In this document: one piece after another, positions 51,088 through 60,797 of the stretch | How the letters are laid out: every line of letters starts with the position of its first letter | How positions within the stretch are numbered: position 1 is the stretch's first letter | DNA from: Lachnospiraceae bacterium | GTDB taxonomy: Bacteria; Bacillota; Clostridia; Lachnospirales; Lachnospiraceae | Direction of reading: 5' to 3' | DNA: 64,000 nucleotides | NCBI GenBank assembly: GCA_024699325.1 | Contig: JAILPS010000054.1 | Location: 57,051 to 121,050, forward strand | Notes under the pieces: generated by a model | What the model saw: the letters and a program-made list of their open reading frames with translations, nothing else | Told to the model about the DNA's origin: nothing | Databases searched by the model: none | Made by a program: the position numbers and the translations under genes

Positions 51088-51621
51088 ATGAAGGAAGAGA
51101 TTAGCGTTCTTATCACCGAGGAGGAGGTTGATAAGCGCATAAGACAGCTCGGCGAGGAGCTTAGCCGCTACTACGAGGGCAAGACGGTTCAGGTTATCGG
51201 AATTCTAAAGGGCGGCGCGCCGTTTGCGTGTGAGCTTGCCAAGCGCATCACGGTCCCGGTCATCATGGACTACATGCAGGTTGCCAGCTACGGCGCCGGC
51301 ACAGAGACCAGCGGTGACGTGAAGTTTTTGAAGGATCTGGACATGTCCATCAAGGATAAGTATGTTTTGATCGCCGAGGACATCATAGACACAGGCGTGA
51401 CGCTTGCTGCGGTGAAGGATATCTTAAAAAACCGCGGTGCGAAGGACATCAAGATCTGCACGCTTCTTGACAAGCCGGGCAGAAGAATTCTCAAGAAGAT
51501 CACGGCCGACTATGTAGGTTTTTCCGTGCCTGACAAGTTTGTTGTGGGCATGGGACTTGACTATGACCAGAAGTACAGAAATCTCCCGTATATCGGAGTT
51601 TTGGATTTTAAGGAGGAGTAA
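51088..51621 (+). CDS. hpt: Hypoxanthine phosphoribosyltransferase
   Basis: Salvages hypoxanthine and guanine. Seen: GILKGGAPFACELAKRI, the PRPP loop VLIAEDIIDTGVTLAAV, and the base-binding ADYVGFSVPDKFVVGMGLDY in parts. 177 residues. Ten bases after tilS; ribosome site AGGAGGAAG. Confidence 0.96.
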   Translation: MKEEISVLITEEEVDKRIRQLGEELSRYYEGKTVQVIGILKGGAPFACELAKRITVPVIMDYMQVASYGAGTETSGDVKFLKDLDMSIKDKYVLIAEDIIDTGVTLAAVKDILKNRGAKDIKICTLLDKPGRRILKKITADYVGFSVPDKFVVGMGLDYDQKYRNLPYIGVLDFKEE

Positions 51622-51624
51622 TAT

Positions 51625-53454
51625 TTGAAGACCAGAAAAACCAGTGGGGTGACGCTGTTTTTCATCATAATGATGGCAGTGGCATTCTACGCAATCTACA
51701 TTTACACAAACAGCGACATCATCTTCTCCGTGCCTGGAACCAGGGCGGATTTTGAGGATTATGTTGGCGAGGGAAAAACAACCACGGTCAAGGTGGTTCA
51801 GGAGAGAGAAGTCCCCACAGGATACGTAGTGTATATGGTGGGCGGGCAGAACTACATTTTATATGTGTCCGATGTCAACGAGGCGCAGGAGTTTCTTAAT
51901 GCCCATGACACACAGTACACGCTTACGCCTGTCAAGAGGCAGAGCTACTTCCTGACAACACTTCTCCCTGTGTTCTTAATCATAGTTGCGATATTTATCA
52001 TGTTCATGGCCACGAGCGCCAACATGGGAATGGTCGCAGGAGGCGATTCGCAGAACAGCAAGCTCTTAAACTTCGGCAAGAGCAGGGCCAGGAAGGCGGA
52101 CCCGAAGAAGGACGGCATCAACTTCTCAAGCGTTGCGGGCCTGAAGGAGGAGAAGGAGGATTTAGAGGAGGTTGTTGACTTCCTTAAGGATCCTGAGAAG
52201 TACACTAAGATGGGCGCCAGAATACCGAAGGGAATTCTGCTTGAGGGCCCTCCAGGAACAGGTAAGACACTTCTCGCGAAGGCGGTTGCCGGTGAGGCGG
52301 GCGTTCCATTTTACTCTATATCAGGTTCGGACTTCGTGGAAATGTTTGTCGGAGTCGGAGCCAGCCGTGTGCGCGACATGTTCGAGAGCGCTAAGCAGGA
52401 CGCGCCCTGCATCGTGTTTATCGACGAGATAGATGCGGTTGCGAGACGACGCGGAACAGGTATGGGCGGCGGCCACGATGAGAGGGAGCAGACCCTTAAC
52501 CAGCTGCTTGTGGAGATGGACGGCTTCTCACAGAACGAGGGAATTATCGTCATGTCAGCCACAAACCGCGTGGATATATTAGACCCTGCCATCATGAGAC
52601 CGGGAAGATTTGACAGAAAGGTTGTTGTCGGAAGACCGGACGTAGCAGGGCGCGAGGAGATACTTAAGATTCACGCCAAAAACAAGAAGCTTGGCGAGGA
52701 TGTGGACCTTGAGAGGGTTGCCAGAACCACAGCCGGCTACACAGGAGCGGATCTTGAGAACCTCTTAAACGAGTCAGCTATTGCGGTTGCGAAGGACAAC
52801 AGAAGCTTCATCACACAGGCGGATATCGATAAGGCGTTTGTTAAGGTCAGCATAGGAACTGAGAAGCATTCGAGAGTCATCTCCGAGGAGGAGAAGAAGA
52901 TTACAGCTTACCACGAGACAGGACATGCGATACTGTTCCACGTGCTGCCGCTGGTGGGACCTGTGCACACAGTCTCCATCATCCCCACAGGTCAGAGCGC
53001 TGCAGGTTACACCATGCCGCTTCCTGAGAGGGACAGAATGTACATGACGAAGAACAGAATGCTTCAGGACATTCAGGTTACGCTTGGCGGAAGAATAGCC
53101 GAGGAGATAATATTTGGCGATGTGACCACGGGAGCCAGCCAGGATATCAAGCAGGCGACGGCGGAGGCCAGAGCCATGGTTACGCGCTACGGCATGAGCG
53201 ACAAGGTTGGACTTATCAACTACGAATCTGACGAGGAGGAAGTGTTCATCGGAAGAGATATGGCCAGACAGAAGAGCTATTCCGAGGAGACGGCGGCTCT
53301 TATCGACGAGGAGGTCAAGCGCATTTTGGGCGAATGCTATGACAACGCAAAGAAGATCATCCTCGAGCATATGGACATATTGCACAAATGCTCCGCTCTT
53401 CTCATAGAAAAGGAGAAGATTGACCAGCAGGAGTTCGAGGCGCTCTTTAGCTGA
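51625..53454 (+). CDS. ftsH: ATP-dependent zinc metalloprotease FtsH
   Basis: Membrane AAA+ protease. Seen: two N-terminal membrane helices (about residues 9-27 and 109-131) around a small extracellular domain, Walker [16 protein letters not shown], Walker [15 protein letters not shown], second region of homology [20 protein letters not shown] in parts, and the zinc site HETGH. 609 residues. TTG start at 51625, preceded by AAGGAGGAG. The C-terminus lacks a long extension. Confidence 0.96.
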   Translation: MKTRKTSGVTLFFIIMMAVAFYAIYIYTNSDIIFSVPGTRADFEDYVGEGKTTTVKVVQEREVPTGYVVYMVGGQNYILYVSDVNEAQEFLNAHDTQYTLTPVKRQSYFLTTLLPVFLIIVAIFIMFMATSANMGMVAGGDSQNSKLLNFGKSRARKADPKKDGINFSSVAGLKEEKEDLEEVVDFLKDPEKYTKMGARIPKGILLEGPPGTGKTLLAKAVAGEAGVPFYSISGSDFVEMFVGVGASRVRDMFESAKQDAPCIVFIDEIDAVARRRGTGMGGGHDEREQTLNQLLVEMDGFSQNEGIIVMSATNRVDILDPAIMRPGRFDRKVVVGRPDVAGREEILKIHAKNKKLGEDVDLERVARTTAGYTGADLENLLNESAIAVAKDNRSFITQADIDKAFVKVSIGTEKHSRVISEEEKKITAYHETGHAILFHVLPLVGPVHTVSIIPTGQSAAGYTMPLPERDRMYMTKNRMLQDIQVTLGGRIAEEIIFGDVTTGASQDIKQATAEARAMVTRYGMSDKVGLINYESDEEEVFIGRDMARQKSYSEETAALIDEEVKRILGECYDNAKKIILEHMDILHKCSALLIEKEKIDQQEFEALFS

Positions 53455-53486
53455 AAAAACGCAGTTTAAGTCAGAACTACACAGCA

Positions 53487-53692
53487 GTCAAAATGGGGGT
53501 CAAAAATCAGGGGTAAGTTAAGCATTTTGACGGAGCAAACCTTTGCATTAGTGTGAAAAAGCACAAAAAAATGTTTAATATTTACAAATGTTTGGGCAGA
53601 CTTTTGCACAGACGTCTGCTATACTACGTATCGTAAACCCCCCAATACATTATATAGTTTTTTGCTACACCCCATAGAAGAGTAATCTTCTA
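53487..53692. other. Non-coding stretch after ftsH with several hairpins
   Basis: The 294-base gap between ftsH and the histidine kinase gene has no convincing gene. It holds GTCAAAATG/CATTTTGAC (53487-53495 with 53523-53531), GCAGAC/GTCTGC (53596-53601 with 53614-53619) and TAGAAGA/TCTTCTA (53675-53681 with 53686-53692), and then the terminator at 53697. It may be a structured 3' region of the ftsH mRNA or a small RNA; a weak -10-like TATACT lies at 53620-53625 but has no good -35. Confidence 0.35.
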
Positions 53693-53696
53693 AGAG

Positions 53697-53724
53697 AAAA
53701 CCCTCGGCATGACCGAGGGTTTTT
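53697..53724. terminator. Bidirectional terminator between ftsH and the two-component operon
   Basis: AAAACCCTCGG (53697-53707), loop CATGA, CCGAGGGTTTTT (53713-53724). A-rich upstream and T-rich downstream, serving both converging units. Confidence 0.92.
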
Positions 53725-53748
53725 CTTGTATATGTGTGATTATTTAAG

Positions 53749-55149
53749 CTACTCGTTCTGCGATATCTGCAGTGAGAATATGAACTCTGTTCCAACGCCC
53801 TCGGTGCTTATGACGTCTATCGTCTCGCCGTGGGCATTTATTATATCCTTGACTATGGACAGGCCCAGTCCCAGGCCCTTCTTGTCGCGGCCTCTCGAGG
53901 TGTCGGTTTTGTAGAAGCGGTCCCAGATCTTCTTCAGGTTGTCGGCGCTTATGCCAACGCCCTGGTCCTTGACTGAGATGTATGCCTTGCCCTTCTTCTC
54001 GCTGGTCTCTATGAATATCTGGGAGCCCGGCTGCGAGAATTTGATGGCGTTATCTATAAGGTTATAGAGAACCTGCTGGATCTTGCTCATGTCCGCGTGG
54101 ACGAAGAGCTCGTGATCCACAAATGTCAGCTCGAAGCTGATGCCCTTGTCCATACAGCGGCCCTCAAAGGTTGCGAGGATTTTTTTGACAATGTGGTGCA
54201 CGTCAAAGTCTGAGTACTCAAGCATCGTTCCGTCGCTGCTTATGGTGTTCAGGTCTAGAAGGCTCTGGGTGAGCTTGCTTAGGCGCTCCGTCTCGTCCTT
54301 GACAACATTTAGATACTTGTTCTGCATGGATGGCGGGATGGTGCCGTCGAGCATGGCCTCTATGTAGCCCTTGATGGAGGTAAGAGGTGAGCGGAAGTCG
54401 TGTGACACATTGGTTATGAACTTCTTCTGGTCCTCCCCGGTCCTCGCAAGCTCGCTTGACATGAAGCTCATGGCGGCGCTCAGCTCGCCTAGCTCGTTGG
54501 AACTCTTGTATTTGTAGCTGTAGTTTAGGTTTCCGTTGGAGTATTCTCTGGCGGCCTTCGTAAGCTTTGTCACCGGGCGGATGACCCAGATGTAGAGCAT
54601 CAGAAGGATGGGCAGAAACAGCGCATATATGACGCCGGCGGTTAAATAGACTGTGTTTAGCGTCTGGTTGACAACTATGTTTAACGCCTCGCCGTCCTGG
54701 CTCACGATGAAGTAGCCAAGCGTCTGGTAGTTGCTGACAACCGGCGCGTAGACGCAGATTGCATCGTCATCGAAGAAGGAGTACAGAGATCCCCTGAAGC
54801 CGTGGTGTGAATCGCTCTTGGTCGGATCGAAGTCCGAAAACTGCACCATGGCGTTGGACATGGGATAGATTATGTAGCCCGCCTTCGTGAGAGCCGTAAT
54901 CCTACAGTTTAGGGAGCGCTCAATCTCCACAAACATTCTCGAATTGTCCGCGGCGCTTAGGTTGTTGCTGTTAAATGTGGATGAATACTCTCCGGCAAGC
55001 CTGTAGGCCGTGGCGTACAGGTTGTTTTCCAGCGCTGACAGTCGGTTGTTGAAGACTATTTTGTAGGAAAATGTGGCTATAAATGCCAGCCCCAGGCCTG
55101 CAACTAAAATGTAGAGCACCAGAAATCTTACAAGAAGAGATCTTTTCAT
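53749..55149 (-). CDS. Sensor histidine kinase
   Basis: 466 residues. Two membrane helices (about 7-29 and 168-190) enclosing an extracellular sensor of about 140 residues, HAMP linker (about 190-245), H-box FITNVSHDFRSPLTSIKGY with the phosphorylated His, N-box LIDNAIKF, G1 ISVKDQGVGIS and G2 GLGLGLSIVKDII. Overlaps the response regulator by one base. PhoR/ResE-like layout; the signal is unknown. The operon's mutS2 gene lies upstream on the same strand. Confidence 0.93.
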   Translation of the reverse strand: MKRSLLVRFLVLYILVAGLGLAFIATFSYKIVFNNRLSALENNLYATAYRLAGEYSSTFNSNNLSAADNSRMFVEIERSLNCRITALTKAGYIIYPMSNAMVQFSDFDPTKSDSHHGFRGSLYSFFDDDAICVYAPVVSNYQTLGYFIVSQDGEALNIVVNQTLNTVYLTAGVIYALFLPILLMLYIWVIRPVTKLTKAAREYSNGNLNYSYKYKSSNELGELSAAMSFMSSELARTGEDQKKFITNVSHDFRSPLTSIKGYIEAMLDGTIPPSMQNKYLNVVKDETERLSKLTQSLLDLNTISSDGTMLEYSDFDVHHIVKKILATFEGRCMDKGISFELTFVDHELFVHADMSKIQQVLYNLIDNAIKFSQPGSQIFIETSEKKGKAYISVKDQGVGISADNLKKIWDRFYKTDTSRGRDKKGLGLGLSIVKDIINAHGETIDVISTEGVGTEFIFSLQISQNE

Positions 55150-55865
55150 TACGTGCGCACCTCGAATTTATAGCCGACTCCCCAGACTGTGGAGAGGCGC
55201 CAGTTTCTGTGATCGTGTAGTTTCTCGCGCAGACGCTTGATGTGAACGTCGACGGTTCTGGTGTCGCCCACATATTCGTAGCCCCAGATGTGATCGAGAA
55301 GCTGCTCTCTTGTAAACACCTGGTTTGGCGACTTAGCGAGGAAGTAGAGAAGCTCTAACTCCTTCGGAGGCATGTCCACGGTCTCGCCCATGTATGTGAC
55401 TGAGTAGTTGGTCAGATTGACCGTGAGGTCGGGATACGCCACCATCTCCTGAGGCTTGCCGCCCGGCGTCGTGGCGATGACGGGCTCTGCAATCACCGGA
55501 GCGGTTCTTCTAAGAACGGCCTTCACTCTGGCCACCAGCTCCTTGGAGTCAAACGGCTTCATCATATAGTCGTCTGCGCCAAGCTCGAGTCCCAAAACCT
55601 TATCAAACACTTCGCCCTTGGCGCTGAGCATTATGATGGGCACGCGGCTGGTTTTTCTGAGCTCCCTGCACACTCCGTAGCCGTCGATGCCGGGAAGCAT
55701 TAGATCAAGAAGTATCAGATCAGGCTTGTAGAACCTGAAGTTTTCCAGAGCGGACTCGCCGTCGCCCACGATCAAGGTGTCATACATTTCCTTAATCAGG
55801 TAGAGGCTTATGAGCTCTGCAATGTTCTCGTCGTCGTCGACGATCATGATTTTTTGCTTATCCAT
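55149..55865 (-). CDS. OmpR-family response regulator
   Basis: 238 residues. Receiver domain (about 1-118) with acidic pocket MIVDDDEN, phospho-acceptor in DLILLDLMLPGIDGYG and the conserved Lys in MLSAKGE; C-terminal winged helix (about 140-236) with PPKELELLYFLAKSPNQVFTREQLLDHIWG in parts. Cognate partner of the kinase it overlaps. Confidence 0.94.
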   Translation of the reverse strand: MDKQKIMIVDDDENIAELISLYLIKEMYDTLIVGDGESALENFRFYKPDLILLDLMLPGIDGYGVCRELRKTSRVPIIMLSAKGEVFDKVLGLELGADDYMMKPFDSKELVARVKAVLRRTAPVIAEPVIATTPGGKPQEMVAYPDLTVNLTNYSVTYMGETVDMPPKELELLYFLAKSPNQVFTREQLLDHIWGYEYVGDTRTVDVHIKRLREKLHDHRNWRLSTVWGVGYKFEVRT

Positions 55866-55896
55866 TGTAATTCCCCCTGTGTTATACCCTGAAACG

Positions 55897-58272
55897 CTAT
55901 TTAAATGTCACTATGGTGACTCCGGCATCGCCCTCGCCAAATTCTCCGAGGCGATAGGATGCCACGTATTTTAGCCCCTTAAGATGCCTGTGGACAGCAT
56001 TTTTAAGAATGCCGCTGCCCTTGCCGTGAACCACTCTGACGCTTGGCATATGCGCAAGGTAGGCGTCGTCTAAATATTTGTCCAGAAGCGGAAGAGCCTC
56101 GTCCACGGTTTTGCCGATAAGGTTGATCTCTGAGGAAATGCTCAGCGTCTTGCTCATGCCAAGCTTACCGCGGTTTGAGGAGTTGACGCTCTGACCCTCG
56201 AGCGTGGTCGTGCCCTCGCTTAGAATGGTCAGGTCGCTCACATGCGCCTGCGTCGTCAGAATGCCCATCTGCACGCTAACCATGTTTTTGGCGTTGGGAA
56301 GCGACAAAACTGTGCCCTTCAGGTTCATGGAGTTGACCATGACAGTGCAGCCCACCTTAATCTTTTTAGGGTCTGCGGCAGGCTTCTTAGGAGCCACAGG
56401 CTCGGGCTTCTTGTCCGCAGTGTCCTTCATCCTGTCTCGAAGCTTCGTCCTCTCCCTCTCGAGAGCCTTCGCAAGATCGCTACCCGCGGTCTGCTTGTTC
56501 ACAAGCCTTATGGTCTCGTCGACGAAGGCCTTCGTCTCGGAAAGAAGAGCGTTGGCCTTATCGTTTGCGTCGCTAATAATCTTGTCCTGCTTCTCCAAAA
56601 ACTTCTGTTCGCGAAGCTCGAAGGCGGCCTTCTGTGACTCGGCTTCCCTGCGAAGCTTCTCAAGCTCGGCCTTCTCCTTCTCCATCTGCACGCGCCCGCT
56701 CTCGAGGTCTGAGATGATGTCCTCAAACTGTGTGTCCTCGGAGTTGATGCGCTTCTTGGCATCGTCGATTATGTAGTCCGGAATGCCTAGCTTACCTGAT
56801 ATGGCAAATGCATTGCTCTTGCCGGGAATTCCGATTAACAGCCTGTAGGTTGGGCGAAGAGTCTCAACGTCGAACTCGCAGCAGGCATTTTCAACGCCGG
56901 GAGTGCTTAGAGCGTAGAGTTTAAGCTCTGCGTAGTGGGTTGTCGCAACCGTCCTGACCTTCATATTGTGAAGAAATGCGAGGATGGATGTGGCAAGAGC
57001 GGCGCCCTCCGTGGGGTCCGTGCCCGCGCCAAGCTCGTCAAACAGAACCAGGCTGTCCTTATCCGCCGTCTTAAGTATAGGCGCTATGTTGGTCATATGC
57101 GATGAAAATGTTGACAGGCTCTGCTCGATGGACTGCTCGTCGCCGATGTCCGCGTAGACCTCCTTAAACACGGCGAGGCTTGAGTTGTCAAACGCCGGAA
57201 TGTGAAGGCCCGCCTGGCCCATAAGGGTGAACAGGCCGATGGTCTTAAGAGACACGGTCTTGCCGCCTGTGTTGGGACCTGTGATGATGAGCAGGTCGAA
57301 TTTGTCACCTAAATATATGTCGATTGGAACCACCTTATCCTTGCTGATTAAGGGGTGGCGTCCCTTCTTGATGTTTATGTAGCCGTCCGTGTTAAACACA
57401 GGCTCGCTGCCGTTATAGTGTCTCGAGAGCGCTGCCCTGGCAAATATGAAGTCCAGTTCCACCAAAACTCTGTAGTCGGTGTCCAAAAACTGAGCCTCTG
57501 TGGCGCAGGAGTTGCTAAGAGTGGCCAGAACCTTCTCTATCTCCTTCTGCTCGCTAATCTCTAACTGGCGAAGGTCGTTGTTGAGCTTAATAATAGCGGC
57601 GGGCTCGATAAACACAGTGGAGCCCGTGGCAGACTGGTCGTGTATCATGCCATTTACCTGTGAGCGGTGCTCGCTCTTGACAGGCAGACAGTATCTGCCG
57701 TTTCGCATGGTTACGATTGCGTCCTGCAGATATGACTTGTAGGACTGCAGGCAGGAGTTCATCTCGGTCTGTATGCGGTTTTTGACAGAGGCCATCTGAC
57801 GGCGCACCTCGCGAAGTCCGCTGCTTGCGTCGTCCGCAATCTCCTCCTCGCTTATGATGCATCTGTCAATCTCGCGGCAGAGTCCCGCGAGAGGCACAAG
57901 AGCGTTAAACTGCGCGTCTAAGCTGTCATATTCCTCCTCGGGAATATCCCTCACGCCAAATGTTTTAACTCTTGCCACAGTGCGAAGAAGCCCCGCGATG
58001 GTGAGAAGCTCCACGATATTAAGGCTTCCGCCCATGTCCAGGCGCTTAAGCGAAGCCCTTATATCCTTCGTCCCTGAGAAGGAGACGCTTCCCTTCCTGA
58101 GAAGCCTGGAGAGCGCGTCGCTTGTCTGGGTCTGCAGAGTGCGAATCTCCTCTAAATTATCGCTTGGCAGAAGGTTCCTGCACAGCTCCTTGCCGGGCTC
58201 TGACTGGGCGTATGTGACCAGCAGATCCACAATTTTATTATATTCTAATGTTTTTAATGCCTTCTTGTTCAT
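55897..58272 (-). CDS. mutS2: Endonuclease MutS2
   Basis: 791 residues. Core and clamp regions, Walker A IITGPNTGGKTVSLKTIG, Walker B LVLFDELGAGTDPTEGAALA in parts, a long coiled coil (about 510-630), and the C-terminal Smr nuclease domain with VRVVHGKGSGILKNAVHRHL. Known roles in relatives are suppression of homologous recombination and rescue of collided ribosomes. Start at the ATG at 58272 after GAGGA; eleven extra codons upstream are unlikely. Confidence 0.95.
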   Translation of the reverse strand: MNKKALKTLEYNKIVDLLVTYAQSEPGKELCRNLLPSDNLEEIRTLQTQTSDALSRLLRKGSVSFSGTKDIRASLKRLDMGGSLNIVELLTIAGLLRTVARVKTFGVRDIPEEEYDSLDAQFNALVPLAGLCREIDRCIISEEEIADDASSGLREVRRQMASVKNRIQTEMNSCLQSYKSYLQDAIVTMRNGRYCLPVKSEHRSQVNGMIHDQSATGSTVFIEPAAIIKLNNDLRQLEISEQKEIEKVLATLSNSCATEAQFLDTDYRVLVELDFIFARAALSRHYNGSEPVFNTDGYINIKKGRHPLISKDKVVPIDIYLGDKFDLLIITGPNTGGKTVSLKTIGLFTLMGQAGLHIPAFDNSSLAVFKEVYADIGDEQSIEQSLSTFSSHMTNIAPILKTADKDSLVLFDELGAGTDPTEGAALATSILAFLHNMKVRTVATTHYAELKLYALSTPGVENACCEFDVETLRPTYRLLIGIPGKSNAFAISGKLGIPDYIIDDAKKRINSEDTQFEDIISDLESGRVQMEKEKAELEKLRREAESQKAAFELREQKFLEKQDKIISDANDKANALLSETKAFVDETIRLVNKQTAGSDLAKALERERTKLRDRMKDTADKKPEPVAPKKPAADPKKIKVGCTVMVNSMNLKGTVLSLPNAKNMVSVQMGILTTQAHVSDLTILSEGTTTLEGQSVNSSNRGKLGMSKTLSISSEINLIGKTVDEALPLLDKYLDDAYLAHMPSVRVVHGKGSGILKNAVHRHLKGLKYVASYRLGEFGEGDAGVTIVTFK

Positions 58273-58440
58273 AAAATCCTCGAAAAATTGCAATACTAAG
58301 TACAAAAATACATGGTAAGTATATCATAAAAACTTAAATAGAGAAACACATTCTTGCAAAGTCACTCTTTTATTTTAGTGGTCATTAGTGTATAATAGCA
58401 GAGTATATGTGTTCGTGACAATCTATGGATAGGAACTATT

Positions 58441-59775
58441 ATGGCAGATAACAATCGTGATGATAAACCATATATCAAAGAGAAGATTAAGCGCAGCAAT
58501 TCCGACAGGTTTTTCAGGTGGATACTGCGCTTTTTGGCCGTGGCCTGCATGGCCATACTGTTTGGCGTTGCGGCTGGCGTGGCATTTGTGGTTGCCAGAC
58601 CATGGGCAGAGAAGCTAGGCGTCACACAGGAGACAGAGGAGACCACCAGGTATGCGATTGACCTTCCCGTCTACACGGAGGATACCACGACCGAAACCCA
58701 GACGGTGGTGACCACAGAGGAGACCACCACGGTGGACGAGGCTGTGGTGGAGCTGAGCGATGACCAGAAGAGCTGGATCAGAAGCCAGATAAGCAGCGCT
58801 CTTGCCCGCTACAACTTAACGGCAACGGACATAGACGAGATGGACGGCGTTTTGAGCACGGTCTATAAGAATGCCGGCAAGTGCCTGACCACTATAAGGG
58901 GTTATAACGGCGACAACCTGACGCTTAGCATTACGGGAGTCATATTCTATAACGTCAAGGATGCAGAGGATGTGCTCATCCTCACGAACACCTCGGCAAC
59001 CATGGATGTTGATAGGCTCACCGTAACATTTAGCGCGCTTGATAACAGAGAGTTTGAGGCGACGCTGTGTGGCTATGACCATGTATATGGCCTGAGTGTC
59101 GTGGCAGTTTCCACAGACGGCCTGACAGAAGCCGACATGAACAAAATAGCGGTCATGAACCTAGGCAACAACTATAAGGTCAACGAATGTGACACTGTCA
59201 TGATTGTGGGAAATCCCTACGTTGCAGGCGACACGGTTGCGGTTGGAAGGATAACCAGGATTGTCAAGCAGAACGTGGCAATCGACTCTGTATACACCAT
59301 GTTCTACACGGATATGGCGCTTCCTGAGGGTGCTACAGGCTTCATGGTCAACACATCCGGCGAGCTGGTCGGCATCATGTGTTCTGCGTTGCCCGGCGAT
59401 ATAACAGGATTTGCCACGGCGGTCGGAACCGATGAGATTACAGGTGCTCTAAACTGCATGGCAAGTGGCGCCATAGCCAGCCTCTTAGGCGTCTACGGTC
59501 AGACCGTCACAGTTGACATGATAGAGATAAACAACATGCCCGAGGGCGTGTATGTTTCAAATGTTTTGCCTGACAGCGCTGCATATAACGCAGGCATCAG
59601 CGCAGGCGATGTGATCGTTGGCATGAGCACGGAGAAGGTGAGCTGCATCGAGGATCTGACGGATGCGCTTCTCACATCCCACCTGCCCAACGAGACAGTT
59701 ATAGTTAAAATTATGCGCGACAGCGCCGAGGGCTATAAGGAGATGGACATTAACGTCACTCTTGGAGCCCGCTAG
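58441..59775 (+). CDS. HtrA-like membrane protein with PDZ domain, catalytic triad lost
   Basis: 444 residues. Cytoplasmic tail, one membrane helix (about 30-52), a Thr/Glu-rich linker (about 63-100), a trypsin-like region (about 135-335) and a PDZ domain (about 355-440, with NAGISAGDVIVGMSTEKVSCIEDL in parts). The layout is that of HtrA/DegP-type S1C proteases, but the three catalytic positions read ILTNTSAT instead of TNNHV, YDHVYGLSVVAV instead of the Asp-containing DLAVLK, and LPEGATGFMVN instead of GNSGGPLVN. All three residues appear replaced (Ser by Thr299). It is probably a scaffold or sensor and not a protease. An operon with the next gene is likely (12-base gap). Confidence 0.8.
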   Translation: MADNNRDDKPYIKEKIKRSNSDRFFRWILRFLAVACMAILFGVAAGVAFVVARPWAEKLGVTQETEETTRYAIDLPVYTEDTTTETQTVVTTEETTTVDEAVVELSDDQKSWIRSQISSALARYNLTATDIDEMDGVLSTVYKNAGKCLTTIRGYNGDNLTLSITGVIFYNVKDAEDVLILTNTSATMDVDRLTVTFSALDNREFEATLCGYDHVYGLSVVAVSTDGLTEADMNKIAVMNLGNNYKVNECDTVMIVGNPYVAGDTVAVGRITRIVKQNVAIDSVYTMFYTDMALPEGATGFMVNTSGELVGIMCSALPGDITGFATAVGTDEITGALNCMASGAIASLLGVYGQTVTVDMIEINNMPEGVYVSNVLPDSAAYNAGISAGDVIVGMSTEKVSCIEDLTDALLTSHLPNETVIVKIMRDSAEGYKEMDINVTLGAR

Positions 59776-59786
59776 AAAGGATTTTT

Positions 59787-60743
59787 ATGAGATTTATTGA
59801 GACTCTCCGCGAGGGAGACAGACTTGCACAGGTGGTCTATCTGGTCAAGAGTAAGGCTACCATGACATCCAAAACAGGCAAACCATATTATGCTCTGACA
59901 CTGCAGGATAAGACAGGCACAGTCGACGGCAAGGTATGGGACACCAACAACAGCGGAATAGAGGACTTCGAGGCGATGGATTATGTCAGCATCGACTCCG
60001 AGGTCACATCATTTAACGGAAACCTCCAGCTAAATATCAGAAGGCTCAGAAGGGCGAACGAGGGAGAGTATTTTGAGTCTGACTACTTCCCGGTTTCCCA
60101 TAAGGACATAGAGGCCATGTATCAGGAGCTTCTCAAGCTCATAGGCAAGGTGAAGAACCCGAAGGTTAAGGAACTTCTCGAGAGCTTCTTCGTGAAGGAT
60201 GAGGCGTTCGTGAAGGCGTTTAAGTCCCACTCCGCAGCCAAAACCGTTCACCACGGTTTTATCGGCGGACTCTTAGAGCACACCCTCGGCGTGACAACGC
60301 TCTGCTACTGTCTGGCTAAGCTCTATCCGCAGCTGAACAGCGATCTGCTCCTGGCTGCTGCCATGCTCCACGACATAGGTAAGCTTCGCGAGATTTCGGA
60401 CTTCCCAACGAACGATTACACGGACGAGGGACAGCTTCTCGGTCACATCGTCATAGGTTATGAGATGGTTGGAGAGAGGATTAAGAACATCCCTGGTTTT
60501 CCTGAGAGAACAGCAGTCGAGCTTCGCCACTGCATATTAGCTCACCACGGAGAATTCGAGTTTGGCTCTCCGAAGAAGCCCGCTCTCATGGAGGCCGCAG
60601 CGCTTCACTATGCGGACACAATGGACGCTCGAATGGAGACTTTCATAGAGCAGGTTGTGGGAGCACAGAACAGCGAATGGCTGGGTTTCAACCGCTTCAT
60701 CGATTCAAATGTTAGAAAAACAACTCCTCTAGAGGACAAATAA
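59787..60743 (+). CDS. yhaM: 3'-5' exoribonuclease YhaM family (OB-fold plus HD domain)
   Basis: 318 residues. N-terminal OB-fold nucleic-acid-binding domain (about 1-100, YYALTLQDKTGTVDGKVWD), then an HD domain with FIGGLLEHTLGV and MLHDIGKLREIS carrying the metal-binding His-Asp pair, and further ligands in HCILAHHGE. YhaM enzymes trim short RNA or DNA from the 3' end. Ends before a terminator. Confidence 0.93.
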   Translation: MRFIETLREGDRLAQVVYLVKSKATMTSKTGKPYYALTLQDKTGTVDGKVWDTNNSGIEDFEAMDYVSIDSEVTSFNGNLQLNIRRLRRANEGEYFESDYFPVSHKDIEAMYQELLKLIGKVKNPKVKELLESFFVKDEAFVKAFKSHSAAKTVHHGFIGGLLEHTLGVTTLCYCLAKLYPQLNSDLLLAAAMLHDIGKLREISDFPTNDYTDEGQLLGHIVIGYEMVGERIKNIPGFPERTAVELRHCILAHHGEFEFGSPKKPALMEAAALHYADTMDARMETFIEQVVGAQNSEWLGFNRFIDSNVRKTTPLEDK

Positions 60744-60752
60744 TTAGGACAT

Positions 60753-60786
60753 CACCCGGAGTGGAGAACCCTCTCCGGGTGTTTTG
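60753..60786 (+). terminator. Intrinsic terminator after yhaM
   Basis: CACCCGGAG (60753-60761) pairs with CTCCGGGTG (60773-60781), then TTTTG. Confidence 0.88.
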
Positions 60787-60797
60787 AAGATAGGGTT

